64,000 bases of DNA from assembly GCF_004348735.1 (NCBI RefSeq), contig NZ_SMKT01000026.1, positions 1-64,000 of the forward strand, read 5' to 3'. Made by a program: the position numbers and the translations under genes. The notes beneath the pieces were generated by a model, which made no database searches, was not told the DNA's origin, and saw nothing but the letters and a program-made list of their open reading frames with translations. Numbering within the stretch: the first letter of the stretch is position 1; the number at the start of each line of letters is the position of its first letter. Below, in pieces: positions 8,532 through 18,120 of this stretch. This stretch comes from Actinomadura sp. KC06. Its GTDB lineage: Bacteria > Actinomycetota > Actinomycetes > Streptosporangiales > Streptosporangiaceae.

Positions 8532-11000
8532 GTGAGCAGCGACGAGCACTACGACCCCCGGGCGGTTCAGGACAAGTGGCAGGCCCGCTGGGCAGAGCTC
8601 GAACCGTTCGCGGCCGATGAGAAGGACGACGGCCGGGAGCGCCGCTACGCGCTGGACATGTTCCCCTACCCCAGCGGCGACCTGCACATGGGGCACGCGG
8701 AGGCGTTCGCCATCGGGGACGTCCCCGCGCGGTACTGGTTCCAGCGCGGCTTCAACGTCCTGCACCCCATCGGCTGGGACTCCTTCGGCCTGCCCGCGGA
8801 GAACGCCGCCATCAAGCGCGACTCGCGCCCCGCCGAGTGGACGTACGCCAACATCGACACGCAGGCGTCCTCGTTCCACCGCTTCGCGCCGTCGTTCGAC
8901 TGGACGCGGCGGCTGCACACGTCCGACCCCGAGTACTACAAGTGGACGCAGTGGCTGTTCCTGCGCTTCTACGACCGGGGCCTGGCCTACCGCAAGGGCG
9001 GCCACGTCAACTGGTGCCCGAAGGACCAGACCGTCCTGGCCAACGAGCAGGTCGTCGGCGGGCACTGCGAGCGCTGCGGGACGCTGGTCGAAAAGCGCGT
9101 CCTGACCCAGTGGTACTTCAAGATCACCGACTACGCGGACCGGCTGCTGGACGACATGGAGCAGCTGGAGGGCAAGTGGCCCGAGCGCGTCCTGCTGATG
9201 CAGCGCAACTGGATCGGCCGCTCCACCGGCGCCGACGTCGACGTGGTGATCGAGGGCCGGGACGAGCCGGTGACGATCTTCACCACCCGGCCGGACACGA
9301 TGTTCGGCGCGACGTTCTTCGTCGTGGCGCCGGACGCCCCGCTGGCCGAGGAGGTGTGCGCGCCGGAGCGCCGGGCGGCCTTCGAGGCGTACCGGGAGGA
9401 GACCTCCCGGGAGAGCGACATCGACCGGCTCTCCACCGAGCGCGAGAAGACCGGGGTCTTCCTGGGCCGGTACGCGATCAACCCCGTCACCGGCGAGCGC
9501 ATCCCGGTCTGGGCGTCGGATTTCGTGCTGGCCGATTACGGACACGGCGCGATCATGGGCGTGCCCGCGCACGACCAGCGCGACCTGGACTTCGCGCTGA
9601 AGTTCGGGCTGCCGGTCCGGATCGTGGTGGACACCGGTGAGGCCGACCCCGCCCAGACAGGGATCGCCACCCCCGGTGACGGCCGGCTGATCAACTCCGG
9701 GCCGATCGACGGGCTGACGAAGGCCGACGCCATCGCCCGCATCATCGAGATCCTGGAGGAGCGCGGCACCGGCCGCGCGGCGGTGAACTTCCGGCTGCGC
9801 GACTGGCTGGTGTCCCGGCAGCGGTTCTGGGGCTGCCCGATCCCGATCGTCCACTGCGAGTCGTGCGGCGAGGTGCCCGTCCCGGACGAGCAGCTGCCGG
9901 TGACGCTGCCCGAGGGCCTGCGCGGCGCCGACCTGGCCCCGAAGGGCACGTCGCCGCTGGCCGCCGCGTCCGACTGGGTGAATGTCGAATGCCCCAAGTG
10001 CGGCGGCCCGGCCAAGCGCGACACCGACACGATGGACACGTTCGTCGACTCGTCCTGGTACTACTTCCGCTACTGCTCACCCGGCTACGAGGACGGCCCG
10101 TTCGACGTCGACCAGGTCCGCCGCTGGATGCCGGTCGACCAGTACACGGGCGGCGTCGAGCACGCCATCCTGCACCTGCTGTACAGCCGGTTCTTCACCA
10201 AGGTGCTGTACGACATGGGCATGGTCGAGTTCACCGAGCCGTTCCGGCGGCTGCTGAACCAGGGCCAGGTGATCAACCAGGGCAAGGCGATGTCCAAGTC
10301 GCTGGGCAACGGCGTCGACCTGGGCGAGCAGATCGCCGAGTTCGGGGTGGACGTCGTCCGGCTGGCGATCCTGTTCTCCGGACCTCCGGAGGACGACATC
10401 GACTGGGCGGACGTGTCCCCGCACGGCATGTCGAAGTTCCTGTCCCGCGTGCACCGCATCGCCACCGAGGTCTCGTCCGCCCCGGGCGCGGACCCGGCGT
10501 CCGGCGACCCGGCCCTGCGCCGCGTCACCGCCCGGACGGTCCACGAGGCCACCACGCTGATCGAGACGCAGCGGTTCAACGTGGCGATCGCGCGGGTCAT
10601 GGAGCTGGTCACCGCGACCCGCAAGGCCATCGACTCCGGCCCAGGCCCCGCCGACCCCGCCGTCCGCGAGGCCGCCGAGGCCATGACGGTCGTGCTGTCG
10701 CTGTTCGCCCCCTACACCGCCGACGAGGCGTGGGACCTGCTGGGACGGACCGCGCCGGTCATCAGCGCGGGCTGGCCGTCCGCCGACCCGGCCCTGCTGG
10801 TGGAGGAGTCGGTGACGTGCGTCGTCCAGGTCGCCGGCAAGGTCCGCGACCGCCTGGAGGTGCCCCCGGAAATCGCCGAGGCCGACCTGGAGCGCCTGGC
10901 GCTGGCGTCCCCCAAGATCCAGGACGCCCTGTCCGGCGCCGAAATCGCCAAGATCATCGTCCGCCCCCCCAAAATCGTCAACATCGTCCCCAAACGCTGA
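8532..11000 (+). CDS. leuS: Leucyl-tRNA synthetase
   Basis: An 822-aa class Ia synthetase that charges tRNA-Leu and edits mischarged tRNA. The HIGH signature appears as HMGH at 52-55 and the KMSKS loop as AMSKS at 586-590. Between them are the Zn-knuckle-like Cys residues, the CP1 editing domain, and the SSWYYFRY segment, all bacterial LeuRS features. GTG at 8532 follows GGAG by 9 nt; the upstream in-frame extension covers the hairpin leader and is not protein-like. Expression is probably controlled by the leucine leader peptide and terminator just upstream. A 12-bp hairpin follows the stop. Confidence 0.97.
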   Translation: MSSDEHYDPRAVQDKWQARWAELEPFAADEKDDGRERRYALDMFPYPSGDLHMGHAEAFAIGDVPARYWFQRGFNVLHPIGWDSFGLPAENAAIKRDSRPAEWTYANIDTQASSFHRFAPSFDWTRRLHTSDPEYYKWTQWLFLRFYDRGLAYRKGGHVNWCPKDQTVLANEQVVGGHCERCGTLVEKRVLTQWYFKITDYADRLLDDMEQLEGKWPERVLLMQRNWIGRSTGADVDVVIEGRDEPVTIFTTRPDTMFGATFFVVAPDAPLAEEVCAPERRAAFEAYREETSRESDIDRLSTEREKTGVFLGRYAINPVTGERIPVWASDFVLADYGHGAIMGVPAHDQRDLDFALKFGLPVRIVVDTGEADPAQTGIATPGDGRLINSGPIDGLTKADAIARIIEILEERGTGRAAVNFRLRDWLVSRQRFWGCPIPIVHCESCGEVPVPDEQLPVTLPEGLRGADLAPKGTSPLAAASDWVNVECPKCGGPAKRDTDTMDTFVDSSWYYFRYCSPGYEDGPFDVDQVRRWMPVDQYTGGVEHAILHLLYSRFFTKVLYDMGMVEFTEPFRRLLNQGQVINQGKAMSKSLGNGVDLGEQIAEFGVDVVRLAILFSGPPEDDIDWADVSPHGMSKFLSRVHRIATEVSSAPGADPASGDPALRRVTARTVHEATTLIETQRFNVAIARVMELVTATRKAIDSGPGPADPAVREAAEAMTVVLSLFAPYTADEAWDLLGRTAPVISAGWPSADPALLVEESVTCVVQVAGKVRDRLEVPPEIAEADLERLALASPKIQDALSGAEIAKIIVRPPKIVNIVPKR

Positions 11001-11005
11001 CGCCC

Positions 11006-11043
11006 GTGTCCGTCAGGCCCGCCGCCCCGAACCTGACGGACAC
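11006..11043 (+). terminator. Hairpin terminator after leuS
   Basis: GTGTCCGTCAGG (11006-11017) and CCTGACGGACAC (11032-11043) are perfect 12-bp arms around a 14-nt loop, starting 6 nt after the leuS stop. No U-run follows, as is common in actinomycetes. Confidence 0.7.
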
Positions 11044-11072
11044 AACCCCCTCAACCCGCGCGACGTTTCGGC

Positions 11073-11720
11073 AGTGGCACGGCGAGACTTCCCGCGGCGA
11101 CCTCCGAAACACCTGTTCTGACGGCCCTGCCGGGGATGCCGGACGCGCGGCACGCTCAACGTGCAGGCGTTGACCCACACGCCTACCGACCGGGTGCCGT
11201 CCGGCCGATGAGTGAGCCGCCGGGCTCGATCGCAACGATCGCCGGTTCCTTGGTCTGGCGGCGGCCGCGGCTGCCCGGTCTGTTGGCCGCTGGCGGCGTC
11301 CGGACGTGCGGAAGCCCCCTTCGTCCAGCATTGGACCGCGTGGTTCAGTGCCCGGCACGGCGAGATTTCCGCGCGACTTCCGGAACGTCTGTTCTGGTGG
11401 CCCTGCCGGGGACGGCTGGACGCGCGGGATGCTCAACGTGCGGGCGTTGATCCGCCCGGCCTACCGGCCGGGCGCAGTAGGGCCGGTGAGTGTGTCGGGC
11501 TTGTTGGCGACGCCCGCCAGTTTCTTGGTCTGGCGGCTGTGACGATCTGTCGGATGCCCGGTTCGATGGCCCCGCCGAGTGTCGGAAGCGCGGGGACGTT
11601 CATCGTCCGGGGCGTTGATGCCTGCGGTCTGCTGACCGGGGCGCCGTCTGGCGGTGAGTGCGGCCGGGGATCTTTCGCGGTGACCTGCCGGTGTCCGGTT
11701 TGACAGCTGCCGGAGGTGGT
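11073..11720. repeat. Decayed ~276-bp tandem duplication, no gene
   Basis: Two diverged copies follow each other. ggcacggcgaga occurs at 11076 and 11354 (278 bp apart), and the word ending cttggtctggcgg aligns at about 11241 and 11516 (275 bp apart). Other blocks such as ccctgccggggaygcc, gctcaacgtgc and gcctaccg keep the same order. A partial third copy may begin near 11635. No frame gives a recognisable protein, so this looks like an old non-coding duplication. Confidence 0.7.
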
Positions 11721-11772
11721 TGGCACGCGGATGCGTGCGTTGTCGCGGCCAGGATGTGGCGGGTGAGTGTCT

Positions 11773-11802
11773 CGCGCGGCCCCGGGGTTGCGGGGCCGCG
11801 CG
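11773..11802 (-). terminator. Terminator after lexA
   Basis: CGCGCGGCCCCG (11773-11784) pairs perfectly with CGGGGCCGCGCG (11791-11802) around GGGTTG. It lies 3 nt beyond the lexA stop on the lexA strand. Confidence 0.8.
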
Positions 11803-11805
11803 GGT

Positions 11806-12507
11806 TCACATCTTGCGGAGGACGGCGACGACTCGTCCGAGGACCGTCGCCTCGTCGCCGGGGATCGGCTCGTACGCGGGGTTCTGCGGCAACAGCCAGA
11901 TGTGGCCGTCCTCCCGGCGCTTGAACGTCTTCACCGTCGCCTCGCCGTCGATCATGGCGGCCACGATGTCGCCCTGCTCGGCCACCGGCTGCTGCCGGAC
12001 GACGACCCAGTCACCGTCTGCGATCGCTGCGTGGATCATCGAGTCACCGGTGACCTTCAGCAGGAAGTGGGTGCCCTCGCCGACGAGCTGCTTCGGCAGG
12101 GTGAACACGTCCTCGACGGCCTCCTCGGCGAGGATCGGCCCACCTGCGGCGATCCGTCCGACCAGCGGCACGTACGCGGGTGCGGGCTGTGACGACGCGG
12201 GCTGCCCTCCGGCGGCCTCGTAGGCCTCCTCGTCAGTCCGCACCGGCGTGGCGCCCGGCACTCGCACCTCGACCGCGCGTGGACGATTGGGGTCGCGGCG
12301 CAGGAAACCCTTGCGCTGCAGCGCCCGGAGCTGGTGCGACACGCTGGAGGTGCTGGTCAGTCCGACGGCTTCGCCGATCTCGCGCATCGAGGGCGGGTAC
12401 CCACGGCGCTGGACCGAGTCGCGGATCACCTCCAGCACCATGCGCTGCCGTTGCGTCAGCCCCGTCTCGTCCATGGGGCCGTCTGGCAGCTCCCGGACCT
12501 TGCTCAT
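11806..12507 (-). CDS. lexA: SOS repressor LexA
   Basis: A 233-aa transcriptional repressor of the DNA-damage response with self-cleaving protease activity. The N-terminal winged helix spans about 15-80 ([28 protein letters not shown]). The autocleavage site is Ala121-Gly122 in VGRIAAGGP. The Ser-Lys dyad is Ser156 in GDSM and Lys193 in VKTF. The start at ATG 12507 is preferred over one 33 nt upstream because GGGAGG lies 8 nt before it. A near-perfect LexA box at 12578-12593 lies in the divergent promoter shared with a LysM protein gene, indicating autoregulation. A strong hairpin follows the stop. Confidence 0.97.
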   Translation of the reverse strand: MSKVRELPDGPMDETGLTQRQRMVLEVIRDSVQRRGYPPSMREIGEAVGLTSTSSVSHQLRALQRKGFLRRDPNRPRAVEVRVPGATPVRTDEEAYEAAGGQPASSQPAPAYVPLVGRIAAGGPILAEEAVEDVFTLPKQLVGEGTHFLLKVTGDSMIHAAIADGDWVVVRQQPVAEQGDIVAAMIDGEATVKTFKRREDGHIWLLPQNPAYEPIPGDEATVLGRVVAVLRKM

Positions 12508-12577
12508 CGCTCGTCGCCTCCCGGCGCCTCGATCGGTCACTCCTTGTCATGGAACCTATCGCGTCGGAGCCCAATGA

Positions 12578-12593
12578 TCAAACAATTGTTCGA
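12578..12593. promoter_or_regulatory. LexA (SOS) box
   Basis: TCAAAC-AATT-GTTCGA matches the actinobacterial/Bacillus-type SOS box TCGAACNNNNGTTCGA with one mismatch. It lies between divergent lexA (start 12507) and the LysM gene (start 12682) and can serve both. Confidence 0.8.
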
Positions 12594-12681
12594 AGTGATG
12601 CTCGCTTTTTGTCGGCGCCTCCTGGTAGAACATCGTACAGGCGTTCGATCGAAAATGCATTCGACGTCGAGGAGGGGAGAG

Positions 12682-13017
12682 ATGTCGGGTTCACCCCAGA
12701 GTGACCGGGCCCCGATCCGCCTGACCCGCCGCGGACGCGCCGTCCTGGTCCTGTTCGCCGCGACGGTCACGCTCATAGGTCTGTGGCTGACCGTGGGGCC
12801 CGGTGCCCTGGCCGGCGGCCGCGAAGCCCATAACGACCCGTCCAAGCCCGCCAGAACGGTCGTCGTCGAACGCGGCGACACCCTCTGGAACATTGCCGCG
12901 GACGTCGACCCCGAGGCCGACCCGCGTGTCGTCGTCCAACGCATCATCGATCTCAACGGCCTGGGCGGCGACCCCACCGTCCAACCTGGCCAGGAACTCC
13001 GCCTCCCCGCAGGCTGA
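12682..13017 (+). CDS. LysM membrane protein, probable SOS division inhibitor
   Basis: A 111-aa protein with an N-terminal cytoplasmic basic stretch, one membrane helix at about 20-38, and a LysM peptidoglycan-binding domain at about 59-108 (VVERGDTLWNIAADVDP...QPGQELRLPAG). The ATG has GGAGGGGAGAG just upstream. It is divergent from lexA and shares its SOS box. The same position and architecture occur in mycobacterial Rv2719c and in Bacillus YneA, both damage-induced and linked to blocking division. By that analogy it should delay septation during DNA damage; the architecture is seen, the function inferred. Confidence 0.85.
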   Translation: MSGSPQSDRAPIRLTRRGRAVLVLFAATVTLIGLWLTVGPGALAGGREAHNDPSKPARTVVVERGDTLWNIAADVDPEADPRVVVQRIIDLNGLGGDPTVQPGQELRLPAG

Positions 13018-13703
13018 GTCGCCCGTCCGATGCAAGTGCCGGAGACGCCGATGGTGATGGATACCTGTTCTCCGACTCGGCAAGCGACCGTCGCGGAACG
13101 CCGGAACGGTCGTCCGGCCGTACGAGCCCGGCCCGGCGCAGGCGCGAGATGCTGGTCGCGATCGGCACGGCCGGTTCGACCGGCGATTACATCGAGCGGC
13201 TCGTCCCACCCCAGTTGTCGTCCTTACGCCAGACGCACGAGTCGGTGCCGGGCGGGCCGCAGGTAGCCGTGGTCGTCGAGCGGGGCGGGCGTCCGAAGAC
13301 GATCAGGTGACGGAACTGTCCAGACTTCGGCGGCATGGGCGAGTGTCTGCGGCTCCTTGGCAGGCGATCTGCGAATCGGTGGTTGCGTCGAGGGGGAGAG
13401 ATGTCGGGGGCGTCGCGGTTTGGTGGCGGGGCCCGGGATGCCTGAGTGGTGCGGCCGATGAGTTCGTATCGGGGAAGTGGACGGTGTCGAACGTCGGCGG
13501 CGATGGGGATGGGGAGGTTGCCTGGTGTCGGGAGCGGGTGATTTAGGGCGGTGCTTGCGTTCTGTGAGGGGCGGGGACTCTGGGTGACGACACGCCCGGG
13601 AGGAAATCTTGGAGGACGGACCTGACCTGGATGTACGCGGCGGATGTGATCCATGAGGCGTGAGATCAGGTTGCGTACGCCTGCGGTGAGTCGTACCGTT
13701 GGA
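13018..13703. other. Non-coding gap before nrdR
   Basis: No supported gene is found. Open frames on the minus strand are Pro/Arg/His-rich and match nothing recognised. One observation: about 22 bp at 13387-13408 (gtcgagg followed by ggggagagatgtcggg with a 2-nt gap) resemble the ribosome-binding and start region of the LysM gene at 12665-12688. A start there would run only 14 codons, so it may be a decayed partial duplicate or chance. Confidence 0.4.
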
Positions 13704-13719
13704 CCACAACATCTAGTAG
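13704..13719. promoter_or_regulatory. NrdR box 1
   Basis: The core CAACATCTAG at 13707-13716 matches 8 of 10 positions of the NrdR core CWATATATWG. The partner box starts exactly 32 bp downstream, the spacing (three helical turns) typical of paired NrdR boxes. Confidence 0.65.
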
Positions 13720-13735
13720 TCACATCGATGTACTT

Positions 13736-13751
13736 CACCTATATATGGAAT
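13736..13751. promoter_or_regulatory. NrdR box 2
   Basis: The core CTATATATGG at 13739-13748 matches 9 of 10 positions of the NrdR core. It is 32 bp from box 1 and about 45 bp before the nrdR start. Confidence 0.7.
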
Positions 13752-13794
13752 CGTGAAGCGGTGTGAAGCGTTATCGTCAGGGGAGGGATCTAAC

Positions 13795-14268
13795 GTGCAC
13801 TGCCCGTTCTGTCGCAACCCTGACACCAAAGTGATCGACAGCCGTTCGACCGACGACGGGGGCGCCATTCGGCGTCGCCGGTCGTGCGCCGAATGCGGCA
13901 GGCGATTCACGACGCAGGAGAATGTGCTCGTCATGGTGGCCAAGCGCAGCGGCGTCACCGAGCCGTTCTCCCGGGAAAAGATCATCGCCGGGGTGCGCAG
14001 GGCCTGCCAGGGCCGCCCGGTCGACGAGGATGCGCTCGCGAAGCTGGGTCAGCGGGTCGAAGAGGAGATCAGATCCTCCGGCTCCGCGGAAATCCCCTCG
14101 CACGAGATCGGCCTCGCGATCTTGGGGCCGCTCGGCGAGCTCGATGAGGTCGCCTATCTGCGATTCGCCTCGGTCTACCGGAGCTTCGAGTCGCTGGACG
14201 ACTTCGCCAAGGAGATCGAAACACTGCGGAAAACCGGTTTCTCGGGGGAGTCCGGCCCGCCTCGGTAG
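13795..14268 (+). CDS. nrdR: Transcriptional repressor NrdR
   Basis: A 157-aa nucleotide-sensing repressor of ribonucleotide reductase genes. It opens with MHCPFC and has a four-cysteine zinc ribbon (C3, C6, C31, C34), then an ATP-cone domain at about 47-137 that senses ATP/dATP. GTG at 13795 is the start because it gives the family's fixed N-terminus and follows GGGGAGGG. Two NrdR boxes before the gene imply control of nrdR and probably nrdJ, which starts 120 bp downstream in the same direction. Confidence 0.97.
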   Translation: MHCPFCRNPDTKVIDSRSTDDGGAIRRRRSCAECGRRFTTQENVLVMVAKRSGVTEPFSREKIIAGVRRACQGRPVDEDALAKLGQRVEEEIRSSGSAEIPSHEIGLAILGPLGELDEVAYLRFASVYRSFESLDDFAKEIETLRKTGFSGESGPPR

Positions 14269-14310
14269 GGGCGGGTTCCGGAAACACATCAGCACATGTA
14301 AGAGCGTTTC

Positions 14311-14332
14311 CGCGCAGGGCATGCCCTGTGCG
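14311..14332. promoter_or_regulatory. Palindrome between nrdR and nrdJ
   Basis: CGCGCAGGGCA followed directly by TGCCCTGTGCG forms near-perfect 11-bp arms with one mismatch (a G-T wobble in RNA). It lies 57 nt before nrdJ and could be a regulator site or a transcript hairpin. Confidence 0.45.
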
Positions 14333-14388
14333 GTGGCGGGGTTGTTCCTGAACAGGGCCCGGCGGGTGGGCCCGAGAGGGGGAAGGTC

Positions 14389-17208
14389 ATGACGGAGACG
14401 GTGAGCGGCTCGGCGGCACGGCGCGGCAAGGGGGGCCGCAAAGGGCTGAAGGTCGAGCGCATTTTCACCACGCCCGGCGTGCATCCGTACGATGAGCTGC
14501 GCTGGGAACGTCGTGACGTCGTCATGACCAACTGGCGCGACGGCTCGGTCAACTTCGAGCAGCGCGGTGTCGAGTTCCCCGACTTCTGGTCGCTGAACGC
14601 CGTCAACATCGTCACGTCCAAGTACTTCCGCGGCGCGGTCGGCACGCCGCAGCGCGAATGGAGCCTGAAGCAACTGGTCGACCGTGTCGTCCGCATGTAC
14701 ACCGACACGGCGCTCAAGGAGGGCTATTTCGCCACCGAGCAGGACGCGGAGATCTTCGATCACGAACTGAAGTACGCGCTCGTCCACCAGCTCTTCAGCT
14801 TCAACTCGCCGGTCTGGTTCAACGTCGGCACCAAGTCGCCGCAGCAGGTTTCGGCGTGTTTCATCCTGTCGGTGGACGACACGATGGAGTCGATCCTCGA
14901 CTGGTACAAGGAAGAGGGCGTCATCTTCAAGGGCGGGTCCGGCGCCGGCCTGAACCTGTCGCGCATCCGGTCCAGCAGGGAGCTGCTGTCGTCGGGCGGC
15001 ACGGCGAGCGGTCCCGTCTCGTTCATGCGCGGGGCCGACGCGTCCGCCGGGACGATCAAGTCGGGCGGCGCGACGCGGCGGGCCGCGAAGATGGTCGTGC
15101 TGGACGTCGACCACCCCGACATCGGGGAGTTCATCGAGACCAAGGCGCGCGAGGAGAACAAGATCCGCGCGCTGCGGGACGCCGGGTTCGACATGGACCT
15201 CGGCGGCAAGGACATCGGCAGCGTCCAGTACCAGAACGCCAACAACTCCGTCCGGGTGTCGGACGAGTTCATGCACGCCGTCGAGTCGGACGGCGAGTTC
15301 GGCCTGCGCGCCCGGATGACCGGCGAGGTCGTCGACACCGTCAAGGCCAAGGACCTCTTCCGGCTGATGGCGAAGGCCGCCTGGGAGTGCGCCGACCCCG
15401 GCATCCAGTACGACGACACGATCAACGACTGGCACACCAACCCCGAGACCGGGCGCATCACCGCGAGCAACCCGTGCTCGGAGTACATGAGCCTCGACAA
15501 CTCGTCCTGCAACCTCGCCAGCATCAACCTGCTGAAGTTCCTCACGGACGCGGGGACGTTCGACGTCCAGCGGTTCGTCAAGCTCACCGAGCTGATCATC
15601 ACGGCGATGGACGTGTCGATCACCTTCGCCGACTTCCCGACGGAGAAGATCGCGGAGACGACCCGCGACTACCGGCAGCTCGGCATCGGCTACGCCAACC
15701 TCGGCGCGCTGCTGATGGCGTCCGGGCACGCCTACGACTCCGAGGGCGGACGGGCGCTCGCCGCGGCGATCACGTCGCTGATGACGGGCGTCGCCTACCG
15801 CCGCTCGGCGGAGATGGCTGGTGTCGTCGGCCCGTACGCGGGCTACGCGCGCAACGCCGAGGGGCACAAGCGCGTCATGCGCAAGCACGCCGCCGCCAAC
15901 GACGGCATCCGCACGCTGGACGCGATCGACAAGGAGATCCACGCGGCCGCCGCCAAGCAGTGGCAGGAGTGCCTGAAGCTCGGCGAGAAGCACGGCTACC
16001 GCAACGCCCAGTCCTCGCTCCTCGCGCCGACGGGGACGATCGGGCTGATGATGGACTGCGACACCACCGGTATCGAGCCGGACCTCGCGCTGATGAAGTT
16101 CAAGAAGCTCGTCGGCGGCGGGTCCATGCAGATCGTCAACCAGACGGTGCCGCGCGCGCTGGAGAAGCTCGGCTACCAGCAGGAGCAGATCGAGGCGATC
16201 GTCGAGTACATCGCCGAGCACGGCCACGTCATGGACGCCCCCGGCCTGCGCACCGAGCACTACGAGGTGTTCGACTGCGCGATGGGCGAGCGGGCGATCA
16301 GCCCGATGGGGCACGTCCGGATGATGGCGGCCGTCCAGCCGTTCCTGTCCGGCGCGATCTCCAAGACGGTGAACATGCCGGAGCAGGCCACCGTCGAGGA
16401 CATCGAGAAGGTGTACTTCGAGGGGTGGCGGCTCGGCCTGAAGGCCCTGGCGATCTACCGCGACAACTGCAAGGTCGGCCAGCCGCTGTCGGCGGCAGGC
16501 AAGAAGGAGGAGGCCAAGGAGGCGCCGGCGGAGGCCGCCGGGGCGACGCGTCCGGTCCGCAGGCGGCTGCCGAAGCAGCGTCCGGCGACCGTCACGCGCT
16601 TCTCCGTCGCGGGCGCCGAGGGCTACATGACCGCTTCGTCCTACCCGGACGACGGCGTCGGCGAGGTGTTCCTCAAGCTCGGCAAGCAGGGCTCGACGCT
16701 CGCCGGCGTGATGGACGCGTTCTCCATGGCGATCTCCATCAGCCTGCAGTACGGCGTCCCGCTGGAGACGTGGGTGGAGAAGTTCACCAACATGCGGTTC
16801 GAGCCCGCCGGGATGACCGACGACCCCGACATCCGCATGGCCACCTCGGTGATGGACTACATCTTCCGCCGCCTGGCGCTGGACCACCTTCCGTTCGAGG
16901 AGCGGGCGGGTCTCGGCATCCTGACGGCGGACGAGCGCGCCATGCAGGCGAACGGGGAGGACCCCGCCGCCCTGCACTCCGAGGACGAGGTCGACCACGA
17001 GTCCCTGGCCCAGTCCGCCGCGATCGCCCGTCCCGCGCCGGTGGCGGCGGCGCCCGCGGGGGAGGCGCGGTCGTCCATGGAGGTCATCGAGTCGCGCCAG
17101 GGACGCACCGCGGACGCGCCGCTCTGCCTCACCTGCGGCACGAAGATGCGCCCGGCGGGCAGCTGCTACGTCTGCGAGGGCTGCGGCTCCACCAGCGGCT
17201 GCAGCTGA
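14389..17208 (+). CDS. nrdJ: Vitamin B12-dependent ribonucleotide reductase (class II)
   Basis: A 939-aa adenosylcobalamin-dependent enzyme that reduces ribonucleotides to deoxyribonucleotides, aerobically or anaerobically. The active-site loop NPCSE (361-365) gives the thiyl-radical Cys363 and Glu365. Cys157 in the SACFIL segment fits the first redox cysteine. A C-terminal zinc tail contains CLTCG and CYVCEGCG. Size and domain order match the actinobacterial long form. GGGGGAAGG precedes the ATG. The nrdR-nrdJ pairing with upstream NrdR boxes fits dATP-responsive repression. No cobalamin riboswitch was recognised. A 13-bp hairpin terminates the transcript. Confidence 0.97.
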   Translation: MTETVSGSAARRGKGGRKGLKVERIFTTPGVHPYDELRWERRDVVMTNWRDGSVNFEQRGVEFPDFWSLNAVNIVTSKYFRGAVGTPQREWSLKQLVDRVVRMYTDTALKEGYFATEQDAEIFDHELKYALVHQLFSFNSPVWFNVGTKSPQQVSACFILSVDDTMESILDWYKEEGVIFKGGSGAGLNLSRIRSSRELLSSGGTASGPVSFMRGADASAGTIKSGGATRRAAKMVVLDVDHPDIGEFIETKAREENKIRALRDAGFDMDLGGKDIGSVQYQNANNSVRVSDEFMHAVESDGEFGLRARMTGEVVDTVKAKDLFRLMAKAAWECADPGIQYDDTINDWHTNPETGRITASNPCSEYMSLDNSSCNLASINLLKFLTDAGTFDVQRFVKLTELIITAMDVSITFADFPTEKIAETTRDYRQLGIGYANLGALLMASGHAYDSEGGRALAAAITSLMTGVAYRRSAEMAGVVGPYAGYARNAEGHKRVMRKHAAANDGIRTLDAIDKEIHAAAAKQWQECLKLGEKHGYRNAQSSLLAPTGTIGLMMDCDTTGIEPDLALMKFKKLVGGGSMQIVNQTVPRALEKLGYQQEQIEAIVEYIAEHGHVMDAPGLRTEHYEVFDCAMGERAISPMGHVRMMAAVQPFLSGAISKTVNMPEQATVEDIEKVYFEGWRLGLKALAIYRDNCKVGQPLSAAGKKEEAKEAPAEAAGATRPVRRRLPKQRPATVTRFSVAGAEGYMTASSYPDDGVGEVFLKLGKQGSTLAGVMDAFSMAISISLQYGVPLETWVEKFTNMRFEPAGMTDDPDIRMATSVMDYIFRRLALDHLPFEERAGLGILTADERAMQANGEDPAALHSEDEVDHESLAQSAAIARPAPVAAAPAGEARSSMEVIESRQGRTADAPLCLTCGTKMRPAGSCYVCEGCGSTSGCS

Positions 17209-17248
17209 TCACTGAGGCGGGCGGCTTGTGGCACCCGCGTTGAGCCGT

Positions 17249-17280
17249 CCCCCGCCCGCCGCGCACCCGGCGGGCGGGGG
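17249..17280. terminator. Bidirectional terminator between nrdJ and doxX-like gene
   Basis: CCCCCGCCCGCCG (17249-17261) pairs perfectly over 13 bp with CGGCGGGCGGGGG (17268-17280) around CGCACC. It lies between the convergent stops. Confidence 0.85.
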
Positions 17281-17289
17281 ATTCGTTCG

Positions 17290-18003
17290 TCAGGTCGCGT
17301 CGTTCTTGTCGTCGGCCGGGGCGGTCTCGGCGGTTTCGGCCGGGCGGGCGCCGCGGGCGCGGTGCTTGCGCGCCGCCTTGCGGGGGCCGGCGACGAGCAG
17401 GTCATCCTCGGAGCCCTCGGCTGCGGAGGGTTCGGCGGACGCCTCGGCGGGCGGCGGGTTCTTCGCCGATCGCCGGGCCCGGTGCTTCCGGGGCTGCTTC
17501 ATCGTCTCGGACTGGGTTTCGGCCTGGCGGAGCGATTTCACGAAGCTCGCCGCGTCTTCCTCGTCGTCGTCCGTACGGCGCAGCCGCTTCGTCACGATCC
17601 ACTGGTCGAGGGTCAGCCGTCCGCCGGCGCCCGCGGCGAACAGCAGGCTCGCCAGGCCGAGGACGAGGACGAGTTCGTAGCCGTTCTCGACCGTCGTGCC
17701 GTCCACCAGGAACAGGCCCTCGCCCGCGTGGACGAACACGAACGCACCGACCATGTCCGCGAACAGCAGCAGGCCGGTGACCGGCAGGGCGAGCCCGGCG
17801 ATCAGCGCGGCGCCGCCCAGCAGTTCGGCGAAGGCGGCATAGACGGCGGCGGCCGTCGGGAGCGGGACGCCGAGGTCGTCGAACGAGCGGCCCGTCGCGG
17901 TGATGCCCGCCTCGATCTTCTGCCAGCCGTGCGCCATGAACACGAGGCCCACGCCGAGCCGCGCGAGGACTGCCACGACGTCGTACAACGGTCGAGGACG
18001 CAT
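17290..18003 (-). CDS. DoxX family membrane protein
   Basis: A 237-aa protein whose first ~150 residues form four membrane helices of the DoxX fold: VLARLGVGLVFMAHGWQKI, then AAFAELLGGAALIAGL, TGLLLFADMVGAFVF and YELVLVLGLASLLFAAG. The MAHGWQKI motif is characteristic. The remaining ~85 residues are a charged cytoplasmic tail (RTDDDEEDAAS, then KHRARR-type clusters repeated twice). DoxX proteins are linked to thiosulfate oxidation or oxidative-stress membrane complexes, but most actinobacterial members are uncharacterised. The gene stands alone. Confidence 0.85.
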   Translation of the reverse strand: MRPRPLYDVVAVLARLGVGLVFMAHGWQKIEAGITATGRSFDDLGVPLPTAAAVYAAFAELLGGAALIAGLALPVTGLLLFADMVGAFVFVHAGEGLFLVDGTTVENGYELVLVLGLASLLFAAGAGGRLTLDQWIVTKRLRRTDDDEEDAASFVKSLRQAETQSETMKQPRKHRARRSAKNPPPAEASAEPSAAEGSEDDLLVAGPRKAARKHRARGARPAETAETAPADDKNDAT

Positions 18004-18120
18004 GCCGTCGCTCCTTGGGTGCGGTGATCCCCGGTTCGATCGGAGAGTATGACGGCCTTCACGCGGATTCGGCGACCGGTGCAGGTGAGAGCAGGTGCCA
18101 TGCGCCTCGGGAGCGGTGCG

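Noticed and set aside
8466..9854. Long minus-strand frame opposite leuS
   Set aside because: It lies antiparallel to a complete leuS; typical of GC-rich shadow frames.
13187..13738. Minus-strand frame of 183 codons between the LysM gene and nrdR
   Set aside because: Pro/Arg/His-rich, it overlaps the NrdR boxes and has no known motif or ribosome-binding site.
13777..16998. A 1073-codon minus-strand frame
   Set aside because: Exact shadow of nrdR and nrdJ.
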